From Paenibacillus polymyxa M1 (lineage in GTDB: Bacteria; Bacillota; Bacilli; Paenibacillales; Paenibacillaceae), in contig NC_017542.1 in the NCBI RefSeq assembly GCF_000237325.1, positions 3,816,501 to 3,880,500 of the forward strand: a stretch of 64,000 nt of DNA, written 5' to 3'. Position 1 is the stretch's first letter. Each line of letters opens with the position of its first letter. The notes below the pieces were generated by a model. It saw only the letters and a list, made by a program, of their open reading frames with translations. It was not told where the DNA came from and made no database searches. Shown here piece after piece: positions 24,521 through 32,245 of this stretch. The position numbers and the translations under genes are program-made.

Positions 24521-24664
24521 TGATCACCGAGGCTTGAAAGCTGCGGTTCGTTCCTTATTTGATTTTCCATGATATAACTTTACCATATCCAAAGTCCAGT
24601 GGCGGGCCATAAACAGGACATTTTCCGGTCAAATAACGGTCATAGTTTTCTTTTTTTTCCTCAG

Positions 24665-25597
24665 TTAAGCTCCCCTGTTTAAATATTCATCGACAATTAA
24701 ATTAGCAGTATCGTTCATATTATTTTCTTGTTTGGATCTATTTCTCAAGTAAAACCAATCCCATATTAGCAATGCACTGCTTCTGTGTTTATAGATTTCA
24801 TCTTGCAGTTTTCGAGACTGAATTTGTAAGTCATTCTGTTCGACACTCCCACTCAGTACATCCTCCCAAAGCCGGTCCGCTTTATCAGTTAATTTATCTA
24901 GACGAACTATTGTTTCTTTATTTTCTGAATATCGTTTAAAGATATAAAAAGTGATTGGAAATAGCGGAGCAATTATGGAGATTAGTGTTTCAGCAAATGT
25001 TTTGTTTAGTAGCATTGAGATAGCAATTATCAGAAATATACATACAAAAAGCAATTTTATTAGGAAACTCTGAAATGATGCTCTAATTTCGCCATCCCAA
25101 GAAGCATTTACTTTTTGACACATCACCCTACCAGCAGATATATCTACTGTAGAATACTCTTTTGGGTACCAATTCTTCAAATTGCTCAGTGATACATGTT
25201 TCTTCTTATATTTTTGTGCCGTATTGCTTAAATCTTTTGTAGCAAATTCTTTAGAACCGCTCAATCTGTTGTTCCAACTAAGTTTGAATACATTAGTATC
25301 AAATAATTCCTGAAATTTTGCAGCCTTTTCTTTTTTATTTTTAATGATTTTTTCGAAAAAATACTGATTTACAACAATAATTACTAATGGCAGAAGAGTT
25401 ATAAAACCTAAGTATATCATGTTTGATAGAGCAACTGCTTTTAAGAAAGGAACTAGTATAGGTACAACTACGCAAATGGCAAACTGATAATTTGATGCAC
25501 GTTTTGCTTCAGAGTACATCTGACGTTGTGCAGCGAGAAGGTCAATATTCCCATCCTCATTTTGTCTAAGAAAAATATCATTCGATTTGTTTTCCAT
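24665..25597 (-). CDS. S-4TM family CBASS effector (membrane pore-forming)
   Basis: 310 aa. Two pairs of membrane segments: residues about 37-78 (AICVVVPILVPFLKAVAL and IYLGFITLLPLVIIVV) and about 180-222 (IKLLFVCIFLIIAISMLL and ISIIAPLFPITFYIF), with a cytosolic middle (KNWYPKEYSTVDISAGRVMC) and a helical C-terminus. This layout, and its place directly after a CD-NTase, match the SMODS-associated 4TM effector family, which is thought to permeabilise the inner membrane when it binds a cyclic nucleotide. The ATG lies 1 base past a double stop of the nucleotidyltransferase and has no strong ribosome site, so translation is probably coupled. Clearly AT-rich. Confidence 0.82.
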   Translation of the reverse strand: MENKSNDIFLRQNEDGNIDLLAAQRQMYSEAKRASNYQFAICVVVPILVPFLKAVALSNMIYLGFITLLPLVIIVVNQYFFEKIIKNKKEKAAKFQELFDTNVFKLSWNNRLSGSKEFATKDLSNTAQKYKKKHVSLSNLKNWYPKEYSTVDISAGRVMCQKVNASWDGEIRASFQSFLIKLLFVCIFLIIAISMLLNKTFAETLISIIAPLFPITFYIFKRYSENKETIVRLDKLTDKADRLWEDVLSGSVEQNDLQIQSRKLQDEIYKHRSSALLIWDWFYLRNRSKQENNMNDTANLIVDEYLNRGA

Positions 25598-25600
25598 TTA

Positions 25601-26602
25601 TTACTGTGTGTATTCGGGAAAAGCACTTCCGAATATTCCTCTCCATTTAATTATCGCTGATTTATGGTCCCCATCCCCTTCAAATTGACTCGCTTCCAAG
25701 GCATTACGATGGTCAAAATGAGCCTTAGCAGAAATTTTTTGTTTTTCATCAAAAGAAAGATTATTCAGATTTCCTTGAATATTCTTAGGGTCATAAACAT
25801 TGTTATAAATTGCAGAAGATATATGCGCAAATATGTTACGAGCTTCAATATCAACAAAATCACTCACCGTATCTTTATTATCGTAGTAAGATAGGAGCAT
25901 GCATTCAAGAAGATATGAACCCATTGAAGGCATAGTTGGCCTGTTATTCCAATACTTTATTAGCCGAATAACATTCAATATCTTACCGTTATGTTTTTGA
26001 TTTATCCTTGAGATGTTGCTTCGGTCAAGTCTTGGATCTGTTTTTTTCCAATGACCTTTACCATCAGGGATAATATAATATGTTCTTCCATCAGATTCTG
26101 GAACCGTGATGAAACTTGGTACTATATCAAAGTTCCATGGATGTGTAGTAAGCTCTAATGTGGCAGCCTCAAGATTTCTTTTTATTTCTGCTTTCTTGTA
26201 TTGGGGTATTGTACTAAGTTCACTTATGAATTTATTAATAACTTTCCTAGAGTTAAGTTTGTTTGTGTAATCATGACAAAGTTTCATAAGATCCGTAGCT
26301 GTGTCTGGAACAGTCATTTCAATCCTGCCCCAGCTATCTTGTAAGTATGTACTCCCCTGGGACCTCAATCCTATTATTAAATCAATGTCATTAAGTTCAC
26401 GAATTTTGGTCTTTCTTGCAAAAGAACCAAAATGAATATCAATATCATTATATAAAGTTGGAAAGCCTATTTTTGAGTCAAACTTATCTATTTGTCCAAT
26501 TAACCAATCCCTACTCCTCCGCGCAGTTTTTGTTACTTCTGAATCCAAATTAACTGTGTCTCTCATAAATTCACTAAATGCTGTGTTAACGGTAGTTGCC
26601 AT
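25601..26602 (-). CDS. CD-NTase (SMODS nucleotidyltransferase) of a CBASS operon
   Basis: 333 aa from the ATG at 26602, chosen for AAGGAGG 8 bases upstream rather than the ATG at 26638. The nucleotidyltransferase core has G59-S60 in FGSFARKTKIRELNDIDLII with D72-x-D74, and a third Asp at about 159 in HPWNFDIVPSF: the hG[GS]...DxD...D pattern of cGAS/DncV-like enzymes. A C-terminal helical domain follows (LNVIRLIKYWNNRPTMPSMG). The expected reaction is synthesis of a cyclic di- or trinucleotide upon infection, which activates the 4TM effector. No cap2, cap3 or HORMA genes adjoin, so this is the minimal two-gene type. Confidence 0.88.
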   Translation of the reverse strand: MATTVNTAFSEFMRDTVNLDSEVTKTARRSRDWLIGQIDKFDSKIGFPTLYNDIDIHFGSFARKTKIRELNDIDLIIGLRSQGSTYLQDSWGRIEMTVPDTATDLMKLCHDYTNKLNSRKVINKFISELSTIPQYKKAEIKRNLEAATLELTTHPWNFDIVPSFITVPESDGRTYYIIPDGKGHWKKTDPRLDRSNISRINQKHNGKILNVIRLIKYWNNRPTMPSMGSYLLECMLLSYYDNKDTVSDFVDIEARNIFAHISSAIYNNVYDPKNIQGNLNNLSFDEKQKISAKAHFDHRNALEASQFEGDGDHKSAIIKWRGIFGSAFPEYTQ

Positions 26603-26642
26603 TTTACCCTCCTTATTTTTTATTTCTTTATAATTCAACTTA

Positions 26643-26648
26643 ATTATA
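26643..26648 (-). promoter_or_regulatory. -10 box upstream of the CBASS operon
   Basis: TATAAT 41 bases before the CD-NTase start on the minus strand; the -35 is not consensus. With the terminator at 26,841-26,866 upstream and at 24,496-24,520 downstream, the operon appears as an autonomous unit. Confidence 0.5.
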
Positions 26649-26840
26649 CAAAATTTTCAATCCATATGGTACTAAAGATATCCTGAAAAAGTCCTATTTA
26701 CCTGCTGATGTACATTTAGACAATAACATTATCCTATCTTTGTGAAGGTATAAGCTAAAAGAAGGTAGCAGCTTTAACTTATCTTCTATCATTGACTTCC
26801 TTCATTTAAATAGACAAATCAAATCCAAGAGAATATAGAT

Positions 26841-26866
26841 AAAAAGAGCCGGCATTTTAACCGGCT
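26841..26866 (-). terminator. Terminator after the ArpU-like gene
   Basis: Minus strand AGCCGG/CCGGCT stem whose 8-base loop contains the arpU stop codon, followed by CTTTTTATC. It separates early or middle genes from the CBASS operon. Confidence 0.8.
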
Positions 26867-27354
26867 GCAATATCAGTATCTTCCTCTGTCCCATTTATGA
26901 ATTTAGTCAGGTTTAAAGCAGTAGCAAGTATAAATACCGCATCAGTTTTAATTCTGCGAAATGTCCGGTCACTCATAGGAGGATTCATTTCGTGACAAAT
27001 GATTGCATCGTATATCCCATCATCATCCAGATAGCTCCGCTGAATAACCTCACGCTGCACACTACCCAATCTACTCATTGCTAGCTCCAGCAACTTATCC
27101 TTAGTAGCCAGCTCTGCCTCCTTGTCCACGTTGTAAACGGCAATATTCTCCGTCTGCTTGCTAATCGCATTGGTGGACTGATGCTCTCTATAGGTATACG
27201 CCTGCGTAATCGCCGCTTCGCGCCGGACAAAACCAATCTGCCGATACTGCCGAACTGTCTCCAAATATTCTTCCACCGCAAGGCGGGTGGCTTTTTCATC
27301 GACAGGCAGAATATTGAACGTTAATTGTAAGTTGTTTTTTCTTCTTTTCCCCAA
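26857..27354 (-). CDS. ArpU-family phage transcriptional regulator
   Basis: 165 aa from a TTG with GAGGG upstream. ArpU-type organisation: N-terminal helical region (VEEYLETVRQYRQIGFVRRE), middle LELAMSRLGSVQREVIQRSYL, which resembles sigma region 4 in position, and C-terminal MSDRTFRRIKTDAVFILATAL. ArpU proteins control late gene expression in Firmicute phages. Here it is the last gene of the early transcript and sits upstream of the accessory block and late genes, the normal place. Confidence 0.8.
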   Translation of the reverse strand: MGKRRKNNLQLTFNILPVDEKATRLAVEEYLETVRQYRQIGFVRREAAITQAYTYREHQSTNAISKQTENIAVYNVDKEAELATKDKLLELAMSRLGSVQREVIQRSYLDDDGIYDAIICHEMNPPMSDRTFRRIKTDAVFILATALNLTKFINGTEEDTDIAAG

Positions 27355-27374
27355 TGTAATTCCCTCACCCGTGG

Positions 27375-27445
27375 TATAATTTGATGAGGTTTAAGAGTGA
27401 TGACCCCCGCGAGCCCGGCCAAGGAATGCGGGGTTGTTTGTATTC
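27375..27445 (+). other. Plus-strand promoter-like element with terminator hairpin
   Basis: Plus strand: extended -10 TGGTATAAT (27372-27380), then about 25 bases, then CCCCGC/GCGGGG hairpin (27405-27410, 27428-27433) enclosing GCCCGGCC, followed by TTGTTTGTATTC. All neighbouring genes are on the other strand. It could be a short RNA or only a hairpin between the 79-aa gene and arpU. Confidence 0.35.
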
Positions 27446-27464
27446 TTGTGGAAGAAGAACAGCA

Positions 27465-27704
27465 TTACATCTCTTCCTTTGCAATTTTCATCGTTTCTTG
27501 CACCAATTGCTTTGCGTAGTCCCCATTTGGTCTCGGAGCATCCAACACATCGTATATATCCTGTAAATGAAGCAACACACGCTCGTTCGTCCCTGCCTGC
27601 TGACGGTCCGATGCTTCCGGGTCAAAACCGAGCAATCGTATCGTATCATCCAGTTCCAAACGCATATCCAGTAGCTGCTCTATCGCAGCATTAACATTTA
27701 CCAA
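27465..27704 (-). CDS. Hypothetical phage protein
   Basis: 79 aa from a TTG with GGAGG. Helical and acidic (IEQLLDMRLELDDTIRLLGF, LLHLQDIYDVLDAPRPNGDY). It lies between two probable regulators (27,755 and 26,857). No recognised domain. Confidence 0.6.
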   Translation of the reverse strand: MVNVNAAIEQLLDMRLELDDTIRLLGFDPEASDRQQAGTNERVLLHLQDIYDVLDAPRPNGDYAKQLVQETMKIAKEEM

Positions 27705-27754
27705 AGTTCACACCTCCAAAGGGGGAAAGCCCCTATAATCTGACTCATACAAGC

Positions 27755-28318
27755 TCACCTTGGTCTCAACTCCAAAAACTGCAAGTTAGACAGTTCTCCA
27801 ATTCGATATTCAGCTTGTACCAATTCTAATAAGCCGAGTATTTGGAAGCTATGAGCTATCTTTTTTATCGCTTCCCTTCTGCGTTCAGCAAACGTACTCC
27901 CACTAATTGGATACATGTCGTTCCGGTAACCTTTCCCCATATATGACTGCGCTACAAGGTACCTCGCACCTTTGATATACAAAAGTTCCAAAATAGTTCG
28001 CTCGTACGGATTAACTAAGTTGTTAATGGAACTCTGTATAATTTGGGTGAGCGTTTTAAACAGGAAGTAGAGTTCCGGACGTTTATATTTGAGGATCACA
28101 GCCTTTGTTTGCCTAACATGACCTTTCGATCCCTCGTAACTTTTCAGAGAAATGCTGGACTTTACAGCAAACTCATAGTCTCTGACTATTCTTACTATTT
28201 GAGGATTTATTGAAAGCAGGTATTCTGTCTTTTTAAATTCTTCAGGTGACACATCAGCTCGCTTACCTGCTACGTCCTTGAGGGCTCTATCTAATTCTGC
28301 AATTCTTATTTGAGCCAA
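27755..28318 (-). CDS. Hypothetical phage regulator-like protein
   Basis: About 187 aa from the TTG at 28318, preceded by GGGGGGAGG; the longer open frame to 28396 would overlap the upstream gene over 59 bases. The C-terminal half (NPYERTILELLYIKGARYLV, then GSTFAERRREAIKKIAHSFQ) looks like an ArpU/RinA-style helix-turn-helix, as in the neighbour 0.4 kb away, but I cannot assign a family. The two genes may form a regulatory pair for late transcription. Confidence 0.6.
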   Translation of the reverse strand: MAQIRIAELDRALKDVAGKRADVSPEEFKKTEYLLSINPQIVRIVRDYEFAVKSSISLKSYEGSKGHVRQTKAVILKYKRPELYFLFKTLTQIIQSSINNLVNPYERTILELLYIKGARYLVAQSYMGKGYRNDMYPISGSTFAERRREAIKKIAHSFQILGLLELVQAEYRIGELSNLQFLELRPR

Positions 28319-28337
28319 GATCAACCTCCCCCCTTTC

Positions 28338-28778
28338 TCAGTGTGCAATGTGTTTGTACCGAACGCGTAGCCCTTCAAGCGGTATGCTACGGTCATCGAC
28401 TAAGTAGTAATCATGTCCGTTGTGTTCGATACGCGAGAGCTCCCAGCAAACACCGTCGTCATTTTGGTCCAGATACTCAAGTGTTTGTCCAGAAGTGAAC
28501 TCCCGCCCATGCAAAGCATACCTACCGCCCATATTTTTTGTTAGGATGCCCTCGTCTACAACCTCAGCAAAGGCCTGGTCAAGCAATCGTTTAGCATCAT
28601 CCAAGAGGTCTCCCACCCGGCAAAACATCCCACGGAGGTACTGATCCTCCGGGTTTTCCCTGTTGTAATGTGCTGGCCAATTTCCCTCAACAGTGACAAT
28701 CATCTGACTAACGCGCTGCATTCGTGGAAGCAACGCCTCCAGTTCTACGGTAATCTTGTTTTTCATAGATTCATTCAT
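28338..28778 (-). CDS. DUF5348-containing phage protein
   Basis: 146 aa from the ATG at 28778, chosen for AAAGGATG upstream. The N-terminal part is helical (ELEALLPRMQRVSQMIVTVE). The C-terminal 70 residues (GGRYALHGREFTSGQTLEYL ... CWELSRIEHNGHDYYLV) match the DUF5348 pattern of small strand-rich domains in Firmicute mobile elements. Function unknown. Confidence 0.7.
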   Translation of the reverse strand: MNESMKNKITVELEALLPRMQRVSQMIVTVEGNWPAHYNRENPEDQYLRGMFCRVGDLLDDAKRLLDQAFAEVVDEGILTKNMGGRYALHGREFTSGQTLEYLDQNDDGVCWELSRIEHNGHDYYLVDDRSIPLEGLRVRYKHIAH

Positions 28779-28833
28779 AGATATCATCCTTTCAGGATAA
28801 AATAAGATCATACGTTCTGTTTTATAGATACAG

Positions 28834-28866
28834 GTGGCCGCCGTAGCCCGTGAGGGTAGGGGCCAC
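28834..28866. other. Strong hairpin between two early genes
   Basis: GTGGCC (28834-28839) pairs with GGCCAC (28861-28866). Inside, TAGCCC and GGGTA pair around GTGA. There is no T run on either strand, so it is not a simple terminator. It may be an RNA processing or regulatory site between the 278-aa gene and the DUF5348 gene. Confidence 0.4.
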
Positions 28867-28883
28867 GCTGCAAAGGATTTATA

Positions 28884-29720
28884 TTAAACAGCAGTTGATT
28901 GAGTCATTTGCTCTTTAACGCGACCTTTGTACTTGGTCAGTTGAGTGTTGAGCTGACCTGTTGTCATGCCAACACCCACTGCAATGTCGCGCCAGGTAAC
29001 TCCTTCTTTGCGCTTCTGTTCATATAGAGCAGGGAAATCAAGGGTCAGATCTTCGAACACTGGGCGTTTCTCCAAAATGTAATTCTCCAAAGTATCCTTA
29101 TCGATCTCTATGGTTTCGGGAGCTTCATGCTCTTGATCAGATCCTTCAGCAGCTCCGCTGGACTCATCTTCACCAAAGTTCATTTCACGAGGGGCAGAAT
29201 CATCGCCTCGCTGCCCATTTTCCTCACCAGTTTCACCCTCTTGATCATCTCCAACTTCGCGCATCCATTCCGGAATATCGTCGAAAGCTCCCTCGCCTTC
29301 CTGATCACCGGGCTGCTCGTCCTGACCAGCTTGGTCGGTTTGTTCCTGCTCTCCTTGCTCGGCTTGATCGTCGCCTGCAGGTGTATCGTCCTCTGCTTGC
29401 TCTGGGCCAAACATTTCCGCTTGGTTTTCATCGTGTTCTGGTTCCGGCTTTTGGGCAGAAATAACAACTCCAGATGCGTCCGCAGTTACACGGCGGCCTG
29501 TCCATTTACGGTACATATCATCGCCTTGGTCCTCAAAATCGAAACTGGCCTGCGGATCGCCCAGAAGCACCTGAATTTCTTTGTTTAAGCTGCTGGTCAG
29601 AAACTCAAGATTTTGCTGAGCAACCTTGTGTGGAATTGCCAGCTTGAGCTCCACGTCTTTGTCACCAAATACAATTTTATTAGCTGTTGTAGCCATGAAT
29701 TTTGCGTAATCTTTCCCCAT
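28884..29720 (-). CDS. Phage protein with a long acidic low-complexity middle
   Basis: 278 aa. Residues 1-95 are probably folded (TANKIVFGDKDVELKLAIPH, LLGDPQASFDFEDQGDDMYR, WTGRRVTADASGVVI). Residues about 95-200 consist mostly of Glu, Asp, Gln and Gly. Residues 205-278 resemble a helix-turn-helix (EGVTWRDIAVGVGMTTGQLN). The two ends could bind DNA with an acidic linker between them. Not recognised. It is followed after the hairpin by the DUF5348 gene. Confidence 0.65.
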   Translation of the reverse strand: MGKDYAKFMATTANKIVFGDKDVELKLAIPHKVAQQNLEFLTSSLNKEIQVLLGDPQASFDFEDQGDDMYRKWTGRRVTADASGVVISAQKPEPEHDENQAEMFGPEQAEDDTPAGDDQAEQGEQEQTDQAGQDEQPGDQEGEGAFDDIPEWMREVGDDQEGETGEENGQRGDDSAPREMNFGEDESSGAAEGSDQEHEAPETIEIDKDTLENYILEKRPVFEDLTLDFPALYEQKRKEGVTWRDIAVGVGMTTGQLNTQLTKYKGRVKEQMTQSTAV

Positions 29721-29726
29721 GTTAAA

Positions 29727-30270
29727 TCACTTTCCCCTCTTGTTTTTTTTAGTAGCTGGTTTCTTAGCTGGTGGATACAAAAGATTGTGAATTACTTCCT
29801 GCTGCGGTTTAATCAACTGAACCGGCTCATGTATGGCCCGGACGATTTGAGCCAATACGAATGCGTCACGGACGTTATCACTGGGGTCTTCAAATCCCCA
29901 TCGCTTGTAGATTGGAAGAATCAAATCTTCTTTGCCGCCCCTTCCTACTCCAGTTGCAAACTTTTTAAGCGAATTAGGCGCTACCTCAATATAGGACTGC
30001 TTGCGTACGTAAAGGCCGATTCGGATCGCCCAACCTATTGCATATTGCTGACCTACATAGGCCCCAGTCGAACCGTGGGAAAAATTCTCGATAGCTACAC
30101 AGTCCGTTCGTTCTATCAGTCGGAGGGTCCGAACAACAACATCGTTAATGCGTCCAGGATCTTCCCCTACCCCTTCGATCTCGATTTTCTTAAGCACATT
30201 CCCTTGTGCGTCCAATATCACGGATGCCGGTCTTTGTGGAAGGGTCAACGCCTACATAACGGCTAATCAT
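29727..30270 (-). pseudogene. RuvC-like Holliday junction resolvase, frameshifted near N-terminus
   Basis: Two frames combine to about 180 aa. The ATG at 30270 overlaps the preceding stop and reads MISRYVGVDPSTKTGI before going out of frame. The main frame continues ASVILDAQGNVLKKIEIEGV ... CVAIENFSHGSTGAYVGQQY ... DNVRDAFVLAQIVRA. The RuvC-type acidic residues are D8 of GVDPSTKTG, E of AIENF and D of the terminal DNVRDAF. The missing base is near 30,225-30,228. The frame that remains open begins at a TTG and lacks the first catalytic Asp, so that product would be inactive. It could be a sequencing error. Confidence 0.75.
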
Positions 30271-30557
30271 TTCAGCACCTTCCTAAGCTCAGAAGCTGCA
30301 TATTGCAAAGCCTCAGCCGCCCCGGATTCGGACGTTTCCGCTTTTGTCTCCAAATCGTCAATGACGCGGTAAATCTCATCAGTGCAAACTGTTTTCATTC
30401 GATGTTTCCTTCCCCTCTTCTTGTGCTTGCGTGACATCTTTACTGGCAACATGGTCGAGTCAAGCACAAACACCTCGCCCAGCACTCTACCATCTCGATC
30501 TCGGACAGTCTGCTTTATCCGAGTTTGATAGAGTGGGTCCTTTATCTGACCTCGCAT
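30267..30557 (-). CDS. Small basic phage protein
   Basis: 96 aa. A strand-rich N-terminus (YQTRIKQTVRDRDGRVLGEV), a basic middle (KMSRKHKKRGRKHRMK), and a C-terminal helix (AAEALQYAASELRKVLK). Its stop overlaps the resolvase ATG and its start overlaps the previous gene, so it is part of the early operon. No recognised function; nucleic-acid binding is possible from the charge. Confidence 0.6.
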   Translation of the reverse strand: MRGQIKDPLYQTRIKQTVRDRDGRVLGEVFVLDSTMLPVKMSRKHKKRGRKHRMKTVCTDEIYRVIDDLETKAETSESGAAEALQYAASELRKVLK

Positions 30558-30785
30558 GGCTTATCACTTCCCGCGATGGGCCAGTCACCAAGAATCAAAC
30601 GAAACTCAGCCATCCCCTCGATCAACTCGCTCTTATCAATGTCCGGCAGCTCCTCGAGTAATTCCCTCTCGTCAGGAACTTCTCCAGTGCAGACGAAACG
30701 GTGCTTCATGTATTCATAGACGCTCCACCGCGTCCAGCATGTTGGCTGCATCAGGCTCGTACCTTGTAAGGCTGCAATGCTCCAT
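30542..30785 (-). CDS. Small phage protein, possibly split by a frameshift
   Basis: The certain part is 30709-30542 (55 aa from ATG, MKHRFVCTGEVPDERELLEE). Upstream in another frame, the ATG at 30785 reads MEHCSLTRYEPDAANMLDAV, then ERL, and stops at 30714. Joining them with one added base near 30,716 gives an uninterrupted helix, ...DAVERLYEYMKHRF, so one 80-residue protein is likely the original gene. The weak ribosome site at 30709 agrees. The alternative is two normal overlapping small genes. Confidence 0.45.
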
Positions 30786-30945
30786 AGTGTTTATTTAGCA
30801 GCCACCGCTTTCCTGAGAATTTGTTTAGCAGCACGACCCCATCTGCTGTTTCCCGTTCTGAGACCCAGTTGTCCAGTGTCACTCCTGGTCTGGCCTTTAG
30901 CAATCCAATCTTTTGCTTCTTGGTGAGTCGTTTCCCCTGTTTCAT
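30751..30945 (-). CDS. Small basic phage protein
   Basis: 64 aa from the ATG at 30945 with GGGGAGGA upstream; the open frame extends 42 bases further without a ribosome site. Sequence KQGKRLTKKQKIGLLKARPG then NWVSERETADGVVLLNKFSG, a common small protein found next to phage helicase genes. The N-terminus is basic. Function unknown. Confidence 0.6.
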   Translation of the reverse strand: MKQGKRLTKKQKIGLLKARPGVTLDNWVSERETADGVVLLNKFSGKRWLLNKHYGALQPYKVRA

Positions 30946-30958
30946 GTCCGTTCCTCCC

Positions 30959-32245
30959 CTAAGCGATTTGTTGTGTGTCTTTCTCAAATTTGAGCTTCAC
31001 CACTCCAGTAGGACCATTACGTTGTTTTGCGAGGTTGATTTCCAAGATACCCAGGTCCGGTGTATCAGGATTGTAATATTCGTCCCTGTACAGCAAGAGG
31101 ATATCGTCAGCAACCGCGCTGATTGCGGCGCTGCCTGATAAGTCTGAAACGAATGGTCTTTTATTCTGCCGACTCTCCACATCCTGCTTGACCTGAGATA
31201 AGCCGATCAGTGCGCAGTCACAGTCTTTTGCCGCCTTCCGTAGCTTCTGACAAACCCTATGCAAACCAGAACCGCTGTTGTCGTTTCGTTCAGCAGGCTC
31301 AACCACTTCCCGCAGGTAGTCCACAATGACCAAATCAAGCCCTTCTTGTCGCTTCAATCGGCGCATTTCGGAACAAATGTATTCCGCAGTCACGCCCCGG
31401 CTGTCGTCGATATGAATTTTTCGCAAAAACTCCATCTGCATAGAAATTCGTTCGATCTGTTCCGGTTTCAGATGCCCTGAGCGTATGGCTTGCAGGGGAA
31501 TACTGCACAGATTAGCGATCATCCGGTTATAAATCTGCGCCTTGGACATTTCCAAGCTAAAGTCCGCAACCTTATGTCCTCGCTGGGTGGCCCGCATCTT
31601 AATTTCATTGGCGACGGCTGACTTACCCATGCTAGTTCGGGCTCCGATGACGACCAGATTAGTACGCTGGAACCCTAGCGTCAGTCGGTCCAATGCTGAC
31701 CAGCCTGTCATAATGCCAAGCGCTCGGGAAGGATCTTGCGTTTTAAGTACCAAGTCCTCATACCACTGGATAATGTCGTCAACCGCCGTATCCTTCTGCA
31801 ATGCTTTAGGCCGAATATCCAGTGAGCGCTGTTCAAATTCATCCAGTAATTCCTCAAAACCGCTTGAAGACAAATCCAAAAATTTATCGCGGTATTCACC
31901 AACCAAATCCAGCGCTTTACGACGCGCATCGGTTTCGATGAGCTGCCTGATATTCTGCTCCAGCATTGAAACTGCGATGGCAGAGCTGGCCAATTTAGAC
32001 AGGTAGGAAATTCCCCCCACCTTTTCAAGATGCTTTTCGAATACCGTCACCAACATAGTCATGGATAGTTCCTGTTCAGTCCGATGTAGTTCTAGTATCA
32101 TTTTCAGCAAATTGCGATGCCAAGGTTGTGTAAATAAGCTTGGTTCTAGTGTTACGGCGACTTCCCCAACAAGGGAGGGGTCTCGAAAAAAGGAACCTAA
32201 TATTTCAGCCTCAAGTAACTCCGTATTCAGCAAGTCGCTGCTCAT
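30959..32245 (-). CDS. DnaB-type replicative DNA helicase
   Basis: 428 aa. N-terminal DnaB-like domain (LEAEILGSFFRDPSLVGEVA), hinge, then RecA-like motor with Walker A GARTSMGKSA near residue 205, Walker B LDLVIVDYL near 306, and late motifs (IGLSQVKQDVESRQNKRPFV, SGSAAISAVADDILLLYRDE). It unwinds phage DNA at forks. Start lies inside the end of the initiator gene (35-base overlap). Together with the O-like initiator it replaces host DnaB loading. Confidence 0.9.
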   Translation of the reverse strand: MSSDLLNTELLEAEILGSFFRDPSLVGEVAVTLEPSLFTQPWHRNLLKMILELHRTEQELSMTMLVTVFEKHLEKVGGISYLSKLASSAIAVSMLEQNIRQLIETDARRKALDLVGEYRDKFLDLSSSGFEELLDEFEQRSLDIRPKALQKDTAVDDIIQWYEDLVLKTQDPSRALGIMTGWSALDRLTLGFQRTNLVVIGARTSMGKSAVANEIKMRATQRGHKVADFSLEMSKAQIYNRMIANLCSIPLQAIRSGHLKPEQIERISMQMEFLRKIHIDDSRGVTAEYICSEMRRLKRQEGLDLVIVDYLREVVEPAERNDNSGSGLHRVCQKLRKAAKDCDCALIGLSQVKQDVESRQNKRPFVSDLSGSAAISAVADDILLLYRDEYYNPDTPDLGILEINLAKQRNGPTGVVKLKFEKDTQQIA

